Source: Dromiciops gliroides
Lineage: Eukaryota; Chordata; Mammalia; Microbiotheria; Microbiotheriidae
Length of the DNA: 64,000 nt
Direction of reading: 5' to 3'
NCBI RefSeq assembly: GCF_019393635.1
Contig: NC_057863.1
Span: 645,276,660-645,340,659, forward strand
Part shown: positions 20,600 through 32,049 of the stretch, in pieces
How the letters are laid out: the number at the start of each line of letters is the position of its first letter
How positions within the stretch are numbered: position 1 is the first letter of the stretch
Program-made: the position numbers and the translations under genes
Notes under the pieces: model-generated
What the model was told of the DNA's origin: nothing
Databases searched by the model: none
What the model saw: only the letters and a program-made list of their open reading frames with translations

Positions 20600-20862
20600 T
20601 CTGTGGTGGTTCAGGTGTTTTTTAGTTCTGTCCAACTCTTCATGACTGCCATCAGGGGTTTTCTTGGCAGAGACACTGGATGTGGTCTACCATTTTCTTC
20701 TCCAGCTCATTGGATAGATGAGGAAACTGAGGTAAACAGGGTGAAGGGACTTGCCCAAGGTCACACAGCTAGGAAGTGTCTGAGGCCGGGTTTGAACTCA
20801 GGAAGATGGGTCATCCAGACTCCAGGTCTGTTGCTCTGTGCACCGTGGTGCCCCTTAGCTGC
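20600..20862 (-). mobile_element. Second SINE family, reverse
   Basis: Has the TCTGTCCAACTCTTCATGAC head piece, TTTTCTTGGCAGAGACACTG, TTCTTCTCCAGCTCATTGGA and the shared tRNA-type end. This family is longer and older than the common SINE. Confidence 0.7.
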
Positions 20863-21134
20863 TGCACATAGAACTTTAAAGGGCTTAAATCTCATTTGAG
20901 CCTCATAAGGATTCTCTAAAGTTGATGATATCGGGGAAACTGAGGCTTAGAAGGACTAATTTCTCTATATTCATATAAACAGTGAATGTTTGATGTGGAA
21001 TTCAAACCCAGTCCTTCTTTCCAGAATTAGGGGTTCTTAACCTGGGGCGGGGTCTGTGAACTTATTTCTTTCTTGTTTTAATATTGATAACTATATTTCA
21101 ACAGAATTGGTTTCCTTTGCAATCCTATATGTTT

Positions 21135-21530
21135 TAGGGCATCTGGGTAGCAATGAGGATAGAACACTGGGTGTGGAGTCAGGAAGACCTGAGGTCAAAT
21201 TTAGCCTCAGACACTTCTTATGTGACCTTGGGCAAGCACTGAACCCTGTTTGCCTCAGTTTCCTCATCTGTAAAAAGAACTGGAGAAGGAAATGGCAAAC
21301 CGCTCCAGGATCTCTGCCAAGAAGATGCCCAAGGGGCAGCTAGGTGGCACAGTGAATAGAGCACTGGCCCTGGATTCAGGAAGACCTGAGTTCAAATCCG
21401 ACCTCATACACTTGACACTTACTAGCTGTGTGACCCTGGGCAAGTCACTTAACCCCAATTGCCTCACCAAAAAAAGAAGAAGACGCCCAAAAGGGGTCAT
21501 GAAGAGTTGGACATGATTAAAAATGAAACA
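21135..21530 (+). mobile_element. Second SINE family, forward, split by common SINE
   Basis: Begins GGGCATCTGGGTAGCAATGA, continues with TGCCTCAGTTTCCTCATCTG and GGAAATGGCAAACCGCTCCA, and resumes after the inserted SINE with GGTCATGAAGAGTTGGACATG. Confidence 0.75.
21333..21475 (+). mobile_element. tRNA-derived SINE, forward, nested
   Basis: Inserted in the older SINE at 21135. Target duplication AAGATGCCCAA/AAGACGCCCAA. Confidence 0.93.
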
Positions 21531-21571
21531 ACAACAACAACATATTTTTAAGTATTTAAAAACATTATTCT

Positions 21572-21715
21572 GGGGCAGCTAGGTGGAGCAGTGGATAAAG
21601 CACCGGCTCTGGATTCAGGAAGACCTGAGTTCAAACCCTTCCTCAGACACTTGACACTTACTAGCTGTGTGACCTTGGGCAAGTCACTTAACCCTCATTG
21701 CCCTGTGCAAAAAAA
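21572..21715 (+). mobile_element. tRNA-derived SINE, forward
   Basis: Target duplication AAAAACATTATTCT before and again at about 21745, after an A/T-rich tail. Confidence 0.92.
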
Positions 21716-21784
21716 AATTTTTTTATTTAAAATTTAAAAGCTAAAAACATTATTCTGAAAAGAGGTCGAGAGGTTTCACCAGAC

Positions 21785-22040
21785 TGTCAAATGGGGCCAT
21801 AGCAGGCAGGTGGCTCTGTGGATAGAGCACTGGGCCTGGAGTCAAGATAACCTGAGTTCAAATCTAGTCTCAAACACTTAATTCTGCTTCAATTTCCTTG
21901 TCTATAAAATGGGGATAATAATAGTACCTACCTCACAGGGGTGTTTTGTGAAAAACAAATGAGATAATATTTGTAAAGTAATTAGCATAGTGCCTTGCAC
22001 ATAGTAGGTACTTAATATATGCTTGTCCCCTTCTTCCTTA
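21785..22040 (+). mobile_element. Old tRNA-headed SINE with GTAAAGTA tail
   Basis: GGCAGGTGGCTCTGTGGATA head, CCTTGTCTATAAAATGGGGA, then CAAATGAGATAATATTTGTA and CATAGTAGGTACTTAATA. Same layout as 27550-27780 and 39925-40160. Confidence 0.65.
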
Positions 22041-22861
22041 TGTGAAAAAAGTTTAAAACCTCTGTTTCAAATGAATTTAATTATTTTTTCCTAGCTTTAT
22101 TAAATAATCCCTTAGTCGGTATGACCTGAAAAAATTAATTTAGGTAGCGTTGTCATTTTTATTATTTGACAGAACCTACATGAGCAATTAATATTTCTAA
22201 AATTATTAGGTCAAGTTGAGTTAACAAGTGTTTATTAAACACCTACCATGTGCCAAGCACTATTTCTGAAAGGAGTGCTTTGTAGTTGTATTCATATATT
22301 TCATATAGACTCCTGAATATTTAAAACACTTGGTCATTATTTTGAATTGAGTCTTCTTGACTCCAACTCCTCCACTCCATTCACTGTACCAAATGTATAC
22401 TTTTGGTAACACTGCCTTTGCCCAAACCAGAAATGGTCACTTTGGCTTAAAAAAAAAAAGTCTGCTTCACAAATACAGGTTAGGGGAGGCTTCAAAGACT
22501 GTAGTTTCCATTGGGAAAGATCTGGATATCTTAGTAGAACCACAAATTCAGTGTGAATAAATGGCATGATTTTGACAGCCACAAAAAGTTAATGTTATTA
22601 CAGTTTTCATTCAGAGAGACACAATTATAATAACCAAGATTGGTCTTAAAAAAGAGATGAGAAAATGTATCTTCTCTACAGAAATGATGGTGTTGCTGTC
22701 AGTGATGGAAGTATGTGGTCTGTAGGTATGAAACAGAATATACATTTCTCAGGCAACTTAGTGGCACAATGGATAGAATATTGGAGTTGGAGTCTAGAAG
22801 ATCCACCCCATTCACCCATTTACCGTGTGACCCTAGACAAGACATTGAAATTCTCTCAGCC

Positions 22862-23009
22862 AGGACAACTAGGCAGCACAGTGGATAAAGCACCAGCCCT
22901 GGATTCAGGAGAACCTGAGTTCAAATCTGGCCTCAGACACTTGACACTTACTAGCTGTGTGACCCTGGGCAAGTCACTTAACCCTCATTGCCCCATGCCC
23001 CCCTCCAAA
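22862..23009 (+). mobile_element. tRNA-derived SINE, forward, nested
   Basis: Target duplication GAAATTCTCTCAGC/AAAATTCTCTCAGT. First of two inserts in the old SINE. Confidence 0.93.
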
Positions 23010-23068
23010 ATTCTCTCAGTCTCAGTTTCTTCATTTGTAAAAATAAAGATAATAATGACACCTCCTGG

Positions 23069-23213
23069 GGGGCAGCTAGGTGGTGCAGTGGATAAAGCAC
23101 CAGCCCTGGATTCAGGAGGACCTGAGTTCAAATTTGACCTCAGACACTTGACACTTACTAGTTGTGTGACCCTGGGCAAGTCACTTAACCCTCATTGCCC
23201 CTCCAAAAAATAA
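23069..23213 (+). mobile_element. tRNA-derived SINE, forward, nested
   Basis: Target duplication AATAATGACACCTCC/GATAATGACACCTCT. Second insert in the old SINE. Confidence 0.93.
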
Positions 23214-23312
23214 AATGATAATGACACCTCTTTCACAGGGCTATTGTGTGAATCAAATGTGCATAGAGCACTTTGGAAACCTTAAATCTCTATATAAATG
23301 CTAGCTCATTGC

Positions 23313-23975
23313 TATTAAGCATCTACTTGGTGTATCCCTGGGGATACAAAAACAAAAGTGATGTGATCCCTGTCCTCCAGGGGCTTACATTCTGCTGGAG
23401 GAGATAACATGCACAGGTACATAGAAAACACACACAAAGTCAAGTCAAAGTAATTTGGGGGTTGGGGTGGGGTTAAAGGAGGGACACCAGCAGCTGGAAA
23501 GGCCAGGAAAGGCCTCCTTGAGAAGGAGGCACTTAAGCTGAATGCTGAAGTAATCCAGGGACCAGGGATTCCACAATGCAGGTGAGTCAGGAGAGCATTT
23601 CTGACATAGGGCACAGCCAGTGCAAAGGCAAAGAAGTGGGAAATGGAGTGTTGTGCATGACAAACAGTAGGTATGTGATGATGAGGTTGTAAAGATCATT
23701 AAATACAAGTATTAAATATATCAAATAATTATTATAAAGAGTTTTCATTTAGTCCTAAAGATACGAGTTTCCTGAGTAGAGCTGCAATTTAAGGGAAAAA
23801 AAATCAATTTGACTACTGGGTGAAATAGAGGCTTAGAGAGGAAAAACACTTGAGACTGAGAGATCAATTAGGAGGCTATTGCAATAGCTCAGATTGTGGA
23901 GTGAATGAAGGCTTGAACTAAGGCAGGGATGGAAGAGTCTGGTGTTTAGTTTTACTGAATTGCATATTTTTCTCT
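23313..23975 (-). mobile_element. LINE L2 3' part, reverse
   Basis: GGGGATACAAAAACAAAAGTG, CTTACATTCTGCTGGAGGAG, CAGGAAAGGCCTCCTTGAGA and AGGAGGCTATTGCAATAG are reverse-strand L2 landmarks. The middle (23650-23860) is not recognised. Confidence 0.6.
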
Positions 23976-24317
23976 TTCTTTTTCATTCTTTCATACAAAG
24001 GATGGCTCAACAGATAGGGGAACAGGAATTGATATATTCAGAAATCAAAATAATATTAGAATAAAACTTTGGAATTGATGTCCTTCTTCTATAATATAGA
24101 AATTAAACAATGTTTTATATACTATCCCTGGCGGGGAGGGAAGAACCAACGATTGAGTGAGCAAGTATGCAGAATAAGGGTGGTGGACTACCTTGGTGAA
24201 GTATTGCCCATCCCCAGACCTCCATGTCCACCCAGACCATAACCAGATGATGCCTTCTTAGAGGTGAGTGGTCATTGACAAGTGGACACACCCATAAGGA
24301 ACTTCTTATTGAGAACA

Positions 24318-24429
24318 GGGGCCCCCTAGATTCAGGAGGACCTGAGTTCAAATCCTGCCTCGGACCACTTAACACTACTGTGTGACCTTGGGCAAGTCAC
24401 TTAACCCTCACTACCCAACCAAAAAAAAC
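24318..24429 (+). mobile_element. tRNA-derived SINE, forward, 5'-truncated
   Basis: Begins at CCCTAGATTCAGGAGGACC, so the tRNA-like head is absent. Ends ACCCAACCAAAA. Confidence 0.85.
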
Positions 24430-24975
24430 CAAACAAATAATAATAATAATATCAAGCAAGGACTTATTCTCATGGACTTTTTGATTAAACTTTCTGTGGG
24501 TGATAAGGAAAAAAACTTCACTTCTACATGTCTGTCATGTCATATTATGTGTGCTTTGTGTCTTGGTGAGTCAAAATAACTTTTTCCTGTGGTCTGATCA
24601 ATCAAAGGAAAAAGATTGCAAAAAGTGAAAACCTTGCATAGTCTTCAGAAAGAAAGCTCTGTCTGGCTTTCTAACTCTAGCTAAGTTGTGGAGGTAGAAA
24701 AGAGTACCAGATGAGAAGGAAGACAATCCTTGTTCCCAGTCTGCAAAAATTTATGACATTGTAAAACAATTAGAGTTTTTGGAAAGAAAATTTTGGTCCT
24801 ATTGAGATAAGAAGGATTTGAGAAACTTTTAAGAGAAATACCAGTTAGCAATTTCAGACAGACAGTATTCTGTCAAGTTATAACATTTACCAAATGGAAA
24901 CTCTTAGAAGTAAAAATTTGCAACATAAAATGATTTGGGTAAGCATGCTAACACTCTTGTCTTTGAAAGGATGAT
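24430..24975. other. No gene seen
   Basis: AT-rich unique sequence without recognised repeats or coding signal. Confidence 0.4.
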
Positions 24976-24977
24976 TC

Positions 24978-25137
24978 TGGGGGCAGCTAGGTGGCACAGT
25001 GGATAAAGCACCAGCCCTGGGTTCAGAAGGACCTGAGTTCAAATCTGATCTCAGACACTTGACGCTTACTAGCTGTGTGACCCTGGGTAAATCACTTAAT
25101 CCTCATTGTCCCACAAAAACAAACAAACAGAAAATTA
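24978..25137 (+). mobile_element. tRNA-derived SINE, forward
   Basis: Shares the variant GGGTAAATCACTTAATCC and tail CAAAAACAAACAAACAG with the copy at 25845, marking the left end of a duplicated block. Confidence 0.92.
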
Positions 25138-25327
25138 AAATGCAAAAAAGAAAAAAAAGTAATTTCTTTTTTTATCTGGATGCTGTTGGATTATGAACTG
25201 AATTGTTAAAATAATGTGGTAAAAATGTTTGAAAACTCTTAAATATTTAATGGGGCGTCTTTTGCTTTAAAGTGATTAATAATAACAACTTAATGTTGGA
25301 AGAAAAAATAGCCGAGTCCTTTTTAAA

Positions 25328-25476
25328 AATTTTTTTTTTAGTGAGGCAATTGGGGTTAAGTGACTTGTCCGGGGTCACACAGCTAGTAAGTGTTAAGTGT
25401 CTGAGGCCTGATTTGAACTCAGGTACTCCTGACTCCAGGGCCGGTGCTCTATCCACTGTACCACCTAGCTGCCCCT
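25328..25476 (-). mobile_element. tRNA-derived SINE, reverse
   Basis: Target duplication TAGCCGAGTCCTTTT on both sides. GTTAAGTGTCTG and GTACTCCTGACTCC variants. Confidence 0.93.
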
Positions 25477-25844
25477 AGCCGAGTCCTTTTAATGTTATAT
25501 TTATCTGTGAGGTTCTTTGAGACTTTCTATTGGGGCAAAGCCATAAGATCTTATCAATCGTGCTGACCTTGTGTGACATGTGATAAAATTCTAACATACT
25601 GAAGTTTGAGAAACTAGAAGTTCTCTCAGCCCAAGTTCGTTTAAAGTAAAGAGTGAGTTTCAGCTCAGATTTTTCGACCATTGCTTGTGAAAAATTATGA
25701 AATTGTACCAGCTAATAAATAGCCTGTATTGAAGTTACACCTCTGAGCCAGCTCAGTAATTGAAACAGACCTTGGGTGCCCAGAAGGCAGAACTGGAAGG
25801 GGAGTTTTCAAAGAGGTATATTTAGGCTTAAGATCCAGGTTCCC

Positions 25845-26015
25845 AGGCAGCTAGGTGGCACAGTGGGGAGAGCACTGGCCCTGGTGTCAGGAGGACCTGA
25901 GTTCAAATTTGGACTCAGACACTTGACACTTACTAGCTATGTGACCCTGGGTAAATCACTCAATCCTCATTGCCCCACAAAAACAAACAAACAGAAAATT
26001 AAAATGCAAAAAAGA
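25845..26015 (+). mobile_element. tRNA-derived SINE, forward, second copy of duplicated block
   Basis: Its 3' half and tail match the SINE at 24978, whereas its 5' half differs, as expected when a duplication junction falls inside the SINE. Confidence 0.9.
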
Positions 26016-26186
26016 AAAAAAGAAAAGTATTTTCTCTTTTTATCTGGATGCTGTTGGATTATGAATTGAATTGTTAAAAGAATGTGGTAAAAATGTTTGA
26101 AAACTCTTAAATATTTAATGGGGTGTATTTTGCTTTAAAGTGATTAATAATAACAACTTCATGTTGGAAGAAAAAGTAGCCGAGTC
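25977..26186 (+). repeat. Duplicate of 25112-25324
   Basis: About 210 bp of otherwise unique sequence (for example GGATGCTGTTGGATTATGAA and GTGATTAATAATAACAACTT) appears twice, 865 bp apart in the same orientation, with a few percent differences. Confidence 0.92.
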
Positions 26187-26192
26187 CTTTTT

Positions 26193-26343
26193 TTAATTGT
26201 TTTTTTTAGTGAGGCAATTGGGGTTAAGTGATTTGCCCAGGGTCACACAGCTAGTAAGTGTCAAGTGTCTGAGGCTGGATTTGAACTCAGGTCCTCCTGA
26301 ATTCAGGGGCGGTGTTCTATCCACTGTGCCACCTAGCTACCCA
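26193..26343 (-). mobile_element. tRNA-derived SINE, reverse
   Basis: Sits at the position matching the SINE at 25328, but its head half is of another subtype (GTCAAG, GTCCTCCTGAATTC) and the right target-site copy is missing. Confidence 0.9.
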
Positions 26344-26410
26344 TAGATTTTGATGAGGTTTAAGCATCAGCCTCTCAATGGATTGTAACGGTACTAATAA
26401 ATTAAGTTAC

Positions 26411-26562
26411 AGGGCAGCTAGGTAGCACAGTGGATAGAACACCGCCCCTGAATTCAGGAGGACCTGAGTTCAAATCCAGCCTCAGACACTTACACTTACT
26501 AGCTGTGTGACCCTGGCAAGTCACTTAACCCCCATTGCCCTGAAAAAAAAAATAAAACAATA
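26411..26562 (+). mobile_element. tRNA-derived SINE, forward
   Basis: CCCATTGCCCTG end. Flanks AATAAATTAAGTTAC and AATAAATAAGTT. Confidence 0.9.
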
Positions 26563-26939
26563 AATAAGTTCTGAATCCTGTTTTGAGTTATTTTGTATAT
26601 ACAGGCTGGAGTCTTTTATGGTTATTAGCATTTTTTTGGTGGGTAGAAAAAAATTACCTATCACAATACCTGATTCATATTGGACATCTTTTTACTTCCT
26701 CCTTTTTTGGGGAGACCTTTGACATGAGTCATAACCTAAGCTATAAGTAAATTTATATCTGGAGCACCAGGTAGGGGGTTAGTGAGACAAGGGATATGAT
26801 AAAAAGGGAATCTCCCTCTTACTAAAGGCAGGCTCCCTGGGATTGAATCCTGTCCAATCCACATACCCGAGTATAGAACAGGGTAGGGGTACACTATCCC
26901 AGTCCCTGTGGCCTTAGCATCTCAACTGTTGCTCCAGGT

Positions 26940-27310
26940 TAGATTTATATAAACTCATACAAAATGAAATGAGGAGAACCCAGACAACAATTGACACAAA
27001 CTCACAAGGAAAGCAGAAACAATGACAATCACCATCATAGCAAAGAACAATGTGGAATTATAATGACCAAGTTTGGACCAGGAGAAGATTTGAGAAAGTG
27101 TACTTCCCTTTCATATTGGAAGAAGTGAGGGACTATTGGGGTGGACTATTGTATACCCTTTCAGGCCCTATTGATGTGTGGTTGGCTTGACTAGACTGCT
27201 TTCCTATTCCCTTTTAATTCTTTATTACAAGAGATGGCAAAGGGAAAGAGAAAGGAGGGAGAGAGTTTTATCTGGAAAGGAAAATGATATCAATTTAAAA
27301 TTTTAAATAT
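26940..27310 (+). mobile_element. L1 3' UTR fragment
   Basis: ACAAAATGAAATGAGGAGAACC and CAATGACAATCACCATCATA lead into a tail region resembling the L1 end in the CCDC9 intron (AGAAGAACCAGCAGAACAAT). Confidence 0.5.
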
Positions 27311-27549
27311 ATCAGTAAATGAAAAAACAAAGAATAGCAGTAAAGACACCCAGAAGTTCACAAGTGATAAGATCCAAGAAAGGAACCAGCAATAAAGCCT
27401 GTGGCCTGAGATGTCCCTACATGAATGCACCATGTATAGGTAACAAGCAAGAAGATTAATGAAAGGGGGTTAATATGGCCCCATAGCTATCTATAAGCTT
27501 GATGGAATAGAACTAACCAATCAATCAACAATCATTTAGTAAGTACCTA

Positions 27550-27780
27550 GAACAGCTACACAGACAGAAAGAGTCAGGGAGACTGGAGTTCAAATCTAGG
27601 TTCAGACACTCACTGGCTGTATGATCTTGGACAAATCACTTAAGTCTGCCTCGGTTTCCTCAAATGTTAAATGGGGATAATAATAACACCTGCCTCCCAG
27701 GATTGTTGTAAGGATCAAATGAGGTATTTGTAAAGTGCTTTGCAAACCTCAAAGCACTATATAAATGCTATGAGGATAAG
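27550..27780 (+). mobile_element. Old tRNA-headed SINE
   Basis: GGAGTTCAAATCTAGGTTCAG, TTTCCTCAAATGTTAAATGG, GTAAAGTGCTTTGCAAACCT and GCACTATATAAATGC in order. Confidence 0.7.
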
Positions 27781-27939
27781 GATAAGGATGAAGATGTTCC
27801 AGATACTGTGAGAGGTGCTAAGACTATACCCCTAGATTGAACTACAGCTCTGAAAGGGCCATTCATTCAAAACAAAAAGGGAAGAAAAAGAGGTGATGGG
27901 TAGTTTTGTGTTGTAAGAAAAGATATACTTGTTTTTTGT

Positions 27940-28091
27940 TTGTTTGGGGTTTTTTGGTGAGGCAATTGGGGTTAAGTGACTTGCCCAGGGTCACACAGTT
28001 AGTAAGTGTCCAGTGTCTGAGGCCGAATTTGAACTCAGGTCCTCCTGAATCCAGGGTTGGTGCTCAATCCACTGTGCCACCTAGTTGCCCC
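27940..28091 (-). mobile_element. tRNA-derived SINE, reverse
   Basis: Flanked by AAAAGATATACTTGTTTT (27917) and AAAAGACATACTTATTTT (28092). First of two inserts at one site. Confidence 0.92.
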
Positions 28092-28107
28092 CCAAAAGAC
28101 ATACTTA

Positions 28108-28271
28108 TTTTTTGTTTTTGTTTTTGTTTTTTTTTTAAGAGCAACGGGGGTTAAGTGACTTGCCCAGGGTCACACAGCTAGTAAGTGTCAAGTGTCTGAG
28201 GCCAGATTTGAACTCAGGTACTCCTGAATCCAGGGCTGGTGCTTTATCCACTGCGCCACCTAGCCGCCCCC
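28108..28271 (-). mobile_element. tRNA-derived SINE, reverse
   Basis: Between the flank copies at 28092 and 28272 (AAAAGATATACTTGTA). Different subtype from its neighbour, so more likely a second insertion than a duplication. Confidence 0.92.
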
Positions 28272-28799
28272 CAAAAGATATACTTGTAATCAGGGGTGAG
28301 TTGAAATTAACTGTAACTTTTACTAGAGCTGATTATATATTGTAAACATTTACACTTCAGAAATCATCAATCCTTTAGAAATCAGCGCTTGATCTATGAG
28401 TTTATTGATAGTCTACAGTTAAGAAACTATAAAAACAATGCAGATTAAACTTAAAAGTGTGTGTGCATAATTCTCCCGCCTTCTTACCCAGAGCCTGGTT
28501 ATTAAACATTTAATGTTTTCTATAAACATTCTCAGAAATGGGGGAGAAGGCTCAGGGAATAAAGTCATTCTCAGACTAGAGACTGATTAATCATAATAAT
28601 TTAAAAACTGGAATTTGTATAGCTCTTTAAAGTGTGCAGTGCTTAACAAAATATTATCTCATTAGGCCTCAAAACACTCATTCTTGTAAGGATATGGGGA
28701 AATCCAGAAATGAGATGGGGAAGCATGACAGAAAATATTTAGTTGAACAAGCAGAGGAAGAAAAAAATGAGTTGTTATCAAAATATTGGGTGTCCCAAA

Positions 28800-29175
28800 A
28801 GTCTTAGTGTAGATAAGTAAGGCCCTAGTTATAAAAAATAATGTAGGTACAAACCCCTGATGAGTTTAAGTCTCTGGCCCAGATAAGCTACATCCTTGGA
28901 TCCTGAGAGAATTGGTAATGTGTGATTGTTGAGCCATAATATTTGATCTTTGAAAGCCACTGATACTCAAAAGGTCACAAGAATGGAAGAAATACACAGG
29001 ACTGAAAGAAGGTTTAACTTTTGCCTTGATTTTCCAAAAAAGGGAAGAAAATGGAGTATGAAAATTATAGGCCAGTAAGCTTGACTTGTTTCTCTGTCAA
29101 AATTTTAGTAGGGACTAAAAGTTTGGCTTGTGAGCAAACAGAAGAGGAAGCAGAGATGACAAAGACAGATTGGTT
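28800..29175 (+). mobile_element. CR1/L3-like LINE reverse-transcriptase fragment
   Basis: AAAATTATAGGCCAGTAAGC followed by TTGACTTGTTTCTCTGTCAA reads NYRPVSLT-like, and AGATTGGTTTCATCAGGAGC matches the HGFI(K/R) part. This is the CR1-type RT domain 1-2 signature in decayed form. Confidence 0.55.
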
Positions 29176-29269
29176 TCATCAGGAGCGTGTCTTATGTGGA
29201 GAAGACTAGAGAAGCAACTCTCAGAAAATATCCAAGTCAGCAGCTTAATGTTCAAAGATTTTGAAACAC

Positions 29270-29770
29270 AAATGACAGCAGAAAGATTCCTCATTCATCA
29301 GAAACTTACATGAAAACGAATGGGCAGAATTAGGCCTATGCTAGCATCTTATACCATATACCACAAAAAGATGCATTTGGATATTTTAATTTAATGTATT
29401 AAATGTAAACAGTCAAATCGTTTTTTTTTTTAATTTGGGAGAGACGGAAGGACATGCCTTTTGTAACTGTGGCTGAGGAAGAAATTCTTACCAACAAGGG
29501 GAGGAGAGATCATAAAAAATAAATAGACAGTTTGGACTACATAAAACTATAATATTTCTGTATGAACAAAATCAATGCAGCCTTAAATAAGAAGGGAAAA
29601 CTGAATAGAAAAAGATCGTTGCCTCAATTTCTGATAAAATTTTGATACCCAAGATATAAACGGAACTGACACAAATACATAAGACAAACACTGCTATTCC
29701 CGAATAGATAAGTGGACAAACACTTTTCAAGAAAGTTGCAAAAACACTAACAACAAAGTATGGAATAAAC
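29270..29770 (+). mobile_element. L1 ORF2 3' coding fragment
   Basis: ATTAGGCCTATGCTAGCATC, TTTGGACTACATAAAACTAT and AAAAAGATCGTTGCCTCA follow the order of the L1 ORF2 C-terminus also seen at 52390-52740. Confidence 0.6.
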
Positions 29771-29968
29771 AATAATATAGTGGAACAATTGTTAAAAGGA
29801 AAACGGCATTTGAGACCAGAGTTCAAATCATGACTTTGCACTCACTACTTTTGTGACCTTGGACCTCTCTGGGCTTCAGTTACTTCATATGCAAAAAAAA
29901 AAAAAAAAGTGAATTTAGAAATAGAATAAGCATATATTTAGCATCTTACTATGCTGCAGGCATTGTGT

Positions 29969-30130
29969 TGGGGGCAGTTAGGTTGTGCAGTGGATAAAGC
30001 ACCAGCCTGGATTCAGGAGAACCTGAGTTCAAATCTGGCCTCAGACACTTGGACACGTACTAGCTGTGTGACCTTGGGGCAAGTCACTAACCTCATTGCC
30101 GCCACAAAAATAAACAAACAAATGAATAGA
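29969..30130 (+). mobile_element. tRNA-derived SINE, forward
   Basis: Several small insertions (CTTGGACACG) make it an older copy. Its tail grades into a TGAA/TAGA-type simple repeat to 30200. Confidence 0.88.
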
Positions 30131-30199
30131 TAGATAGATAAATGAGTGAACAAACGAATGAACAAAATGAATGAATAAAAATAAAAAAATAAATAGGTG

Positions 30200-31080
30200 G
30201 GGAGGATCGGGAATGAAATGAAATAAATGATGACTTGAGTGAAAATGACAGGCCAAATCTCAGGGCAAAGGGTGGGAATAAAACCTGAAATATAAGAAAG
30301 ATGAATAAATTTTCTATATTTAGGTCCAAGTAAATCCGCTTTCTCAATACAAGAGAGGGAAGGAGGCCATGACCAGGCTTGATACGTGCGAAAGGTGGGG
30401 AGGGGTGCAATACTCAGATTTTCAGTCCTAGTATGAGTCAGAGGTATGACTTGGTCAACAAAAGCAAAGGAGCCTCCAAAATAAAGAAGGAAGTGATAGT
30501 CCTACCCAGCGCTAATCCACCCCAGGCTGTGTTTGGAGTAATGGATTCACTTTGGGGCCTCTCATATTAATAAACTGAGGATGTGCAGAGAAGATGATGG
30601 TGAAGGATGGTGACGCTTGAGTCTAGGGCCAGTGAAGAGAAAATTGAAGGGTGGAGGGGTGGTATCTGCCTCCCAAGGCCGTCACACACCAGGAGGGATT
30701 CCCACTCATTTCAGTTTGGACAACTCAAGGCAGAGTCAGGAGCAGAGAGGAAGGGAGAGACAGGGTGTAGGTTCAATCCCAGATCAATCAGTTACATACT
30801 TACCCAAACACTTGACTAAGCACTGTCTCCAAGCCTGTATCCTCATCTGTAAAAATGAAAGGGCTGGGCTAGGGAAGACCTTTGAAATCCCTTCCAGGTC
30901 TAGAACTATGATCAGTAAAAGGAAAAAAACATCCTAAAACCAGTGCTCTCATGCCTCTTACCTCTGATTGCTGAAGCGGTGAGCCATACAGGCATGGATG
31001 AGGCGTATATTGTCAGGCACAGCCATGGGGTTCATTTGTTATGACGTAAACTTATCTTGTGAGGAGGCAAATTCAAGGGA
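30200..31080. other. No gene seen; one MIR fragment
   Basis: Contains a MIR-type piece at about 30740-30910 (TCCTCATCTGTAAAAATGAAA and AATCCCTTCCAGGTCTAGAA). The rest is unassigned. Confidence 0.4.
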
Positions 31081-31109
31081 GGGAAGGAGTGATATCAGCA
31101 TTAAAAAAA

Positions 31110-31740
31110 AAATAGACCATGAATAATAATAGCTAGCTGTGTTTATACGATTGTGGTGGAATGGTCTAGTGCTACAGGAAATGAACAAACAGGATGATCC
31201 CCCAAAACCTTGAAAGACTAATGAGCATCGATGTATGGTGAAGTGAGCAGAGCTGAGAGGACATTGTGTGTAGTGACAGCAGTATTGTTCAATGAGTAAT
31301 TGTGAATGAATTAGCTACTCTCAGCAGTGCAATGATCCAGGACAATCCCAAGGAACTAATGAGGAAGTATACTATGCACCGCTATAGAAAGAACTGATAA
31401 AAAGAACAATTGTGGATTGTACATATATAACCTGATTGCGATCTTGTGGAGGGGGGGGAGGAAAGGGAGGGAGAAAAATTTGGAACTCTAAATCTTATGA
31501 AAATGAATGTTGAAAACTACCCTGGGGGCGGCTAGGTGGCGCGGTGGATAAAGCACCGGCCATGGATTCAGGAGTACCTGAGTTCAAATCCGGCCTCAGA
31601 CACTTGATACTTACTAGCTGTGTGACCCTGGGCGAGTCACTTAACCCCCATTGCCCCGCAAAAAAAAGAAAAAAAAGAAAACTACCCTTACACGTAACTG
31701 GAAAATAAATGTTGAGGAAAAAAAATTAAATAAAAAAAAA
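31110..31740 (+). mobile_element. L1 3' end with SINE inside
   Basis: GTGAAGTGAGCAGAGCTGAG, GTGACAGCAGTATTGTTCAA, CAATGATCCAGGACAATCCC and TTGGAACTCTAAATCTTATG mark the L1 end; it finishes GTAACTGGAAAATAAATG. Confidence 0.75.
31515..31678 (+). mobile_element. tRNA-derived SINE, forward, inside L1 tail
   Basis: Target duplication GAAAACTACCCT around the insert; GC-rich young-looking head GGCGGCTAGGTGGCGCGG. Confidence 0.93.
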
Positions 31741-31759
31741 TAATAGCTAACAATCCACC

Positions 31760-32010
31760 TCCAGAGAAAAGAACCGATAGTGTCTGAATGCAGACTGAAG
31801 CAGGTTTTTCTCACTTTCTTTAATTATTCTTGGGGTTTTTTTGGTCTGTGTTTTCTTTTGCTAACATGGAAATATTTTGCATGACTGTACGCATATAATC
31901 TATATCAAATTGCTTGCCTTATCAAGGAGCAGAGCAGTGAGGGGAGGAGCGAAATTTGGAACTCCAATTCAAAAAAATAATAAATTTTTAAAATCTTTGT
32001 TTTACAAGCT
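31760..32010 (+). mobile_element. L1 3' UTR fragment
   Basis: A second L1 end immediately follows the first: GCAGGTTTTTCTCACTTTC, GCATATAATCTATATCAAAT and AATTTGGAACTCCAATTC. Confidence 0.55.
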
Positions 32011-32049
32011 AATTGAGGAAGAAAAAAAATTTAAAGAATTTTTTTAAAA

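Larger units (their letters stand above)
22740..23312 (+). mobile_element. Old tRNA-headed SINE broken by two younger SINEs
   Basis: The head GGCAACTTAGTGGCACAATG lies at 22745, the middle (CAGTCTCAGTTTCTTCATTT) at about 23018 and the end (TCAAATGTGCATAGAGCACT) at 23255. Two inserts separate the parts. Confidence 0.7.
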
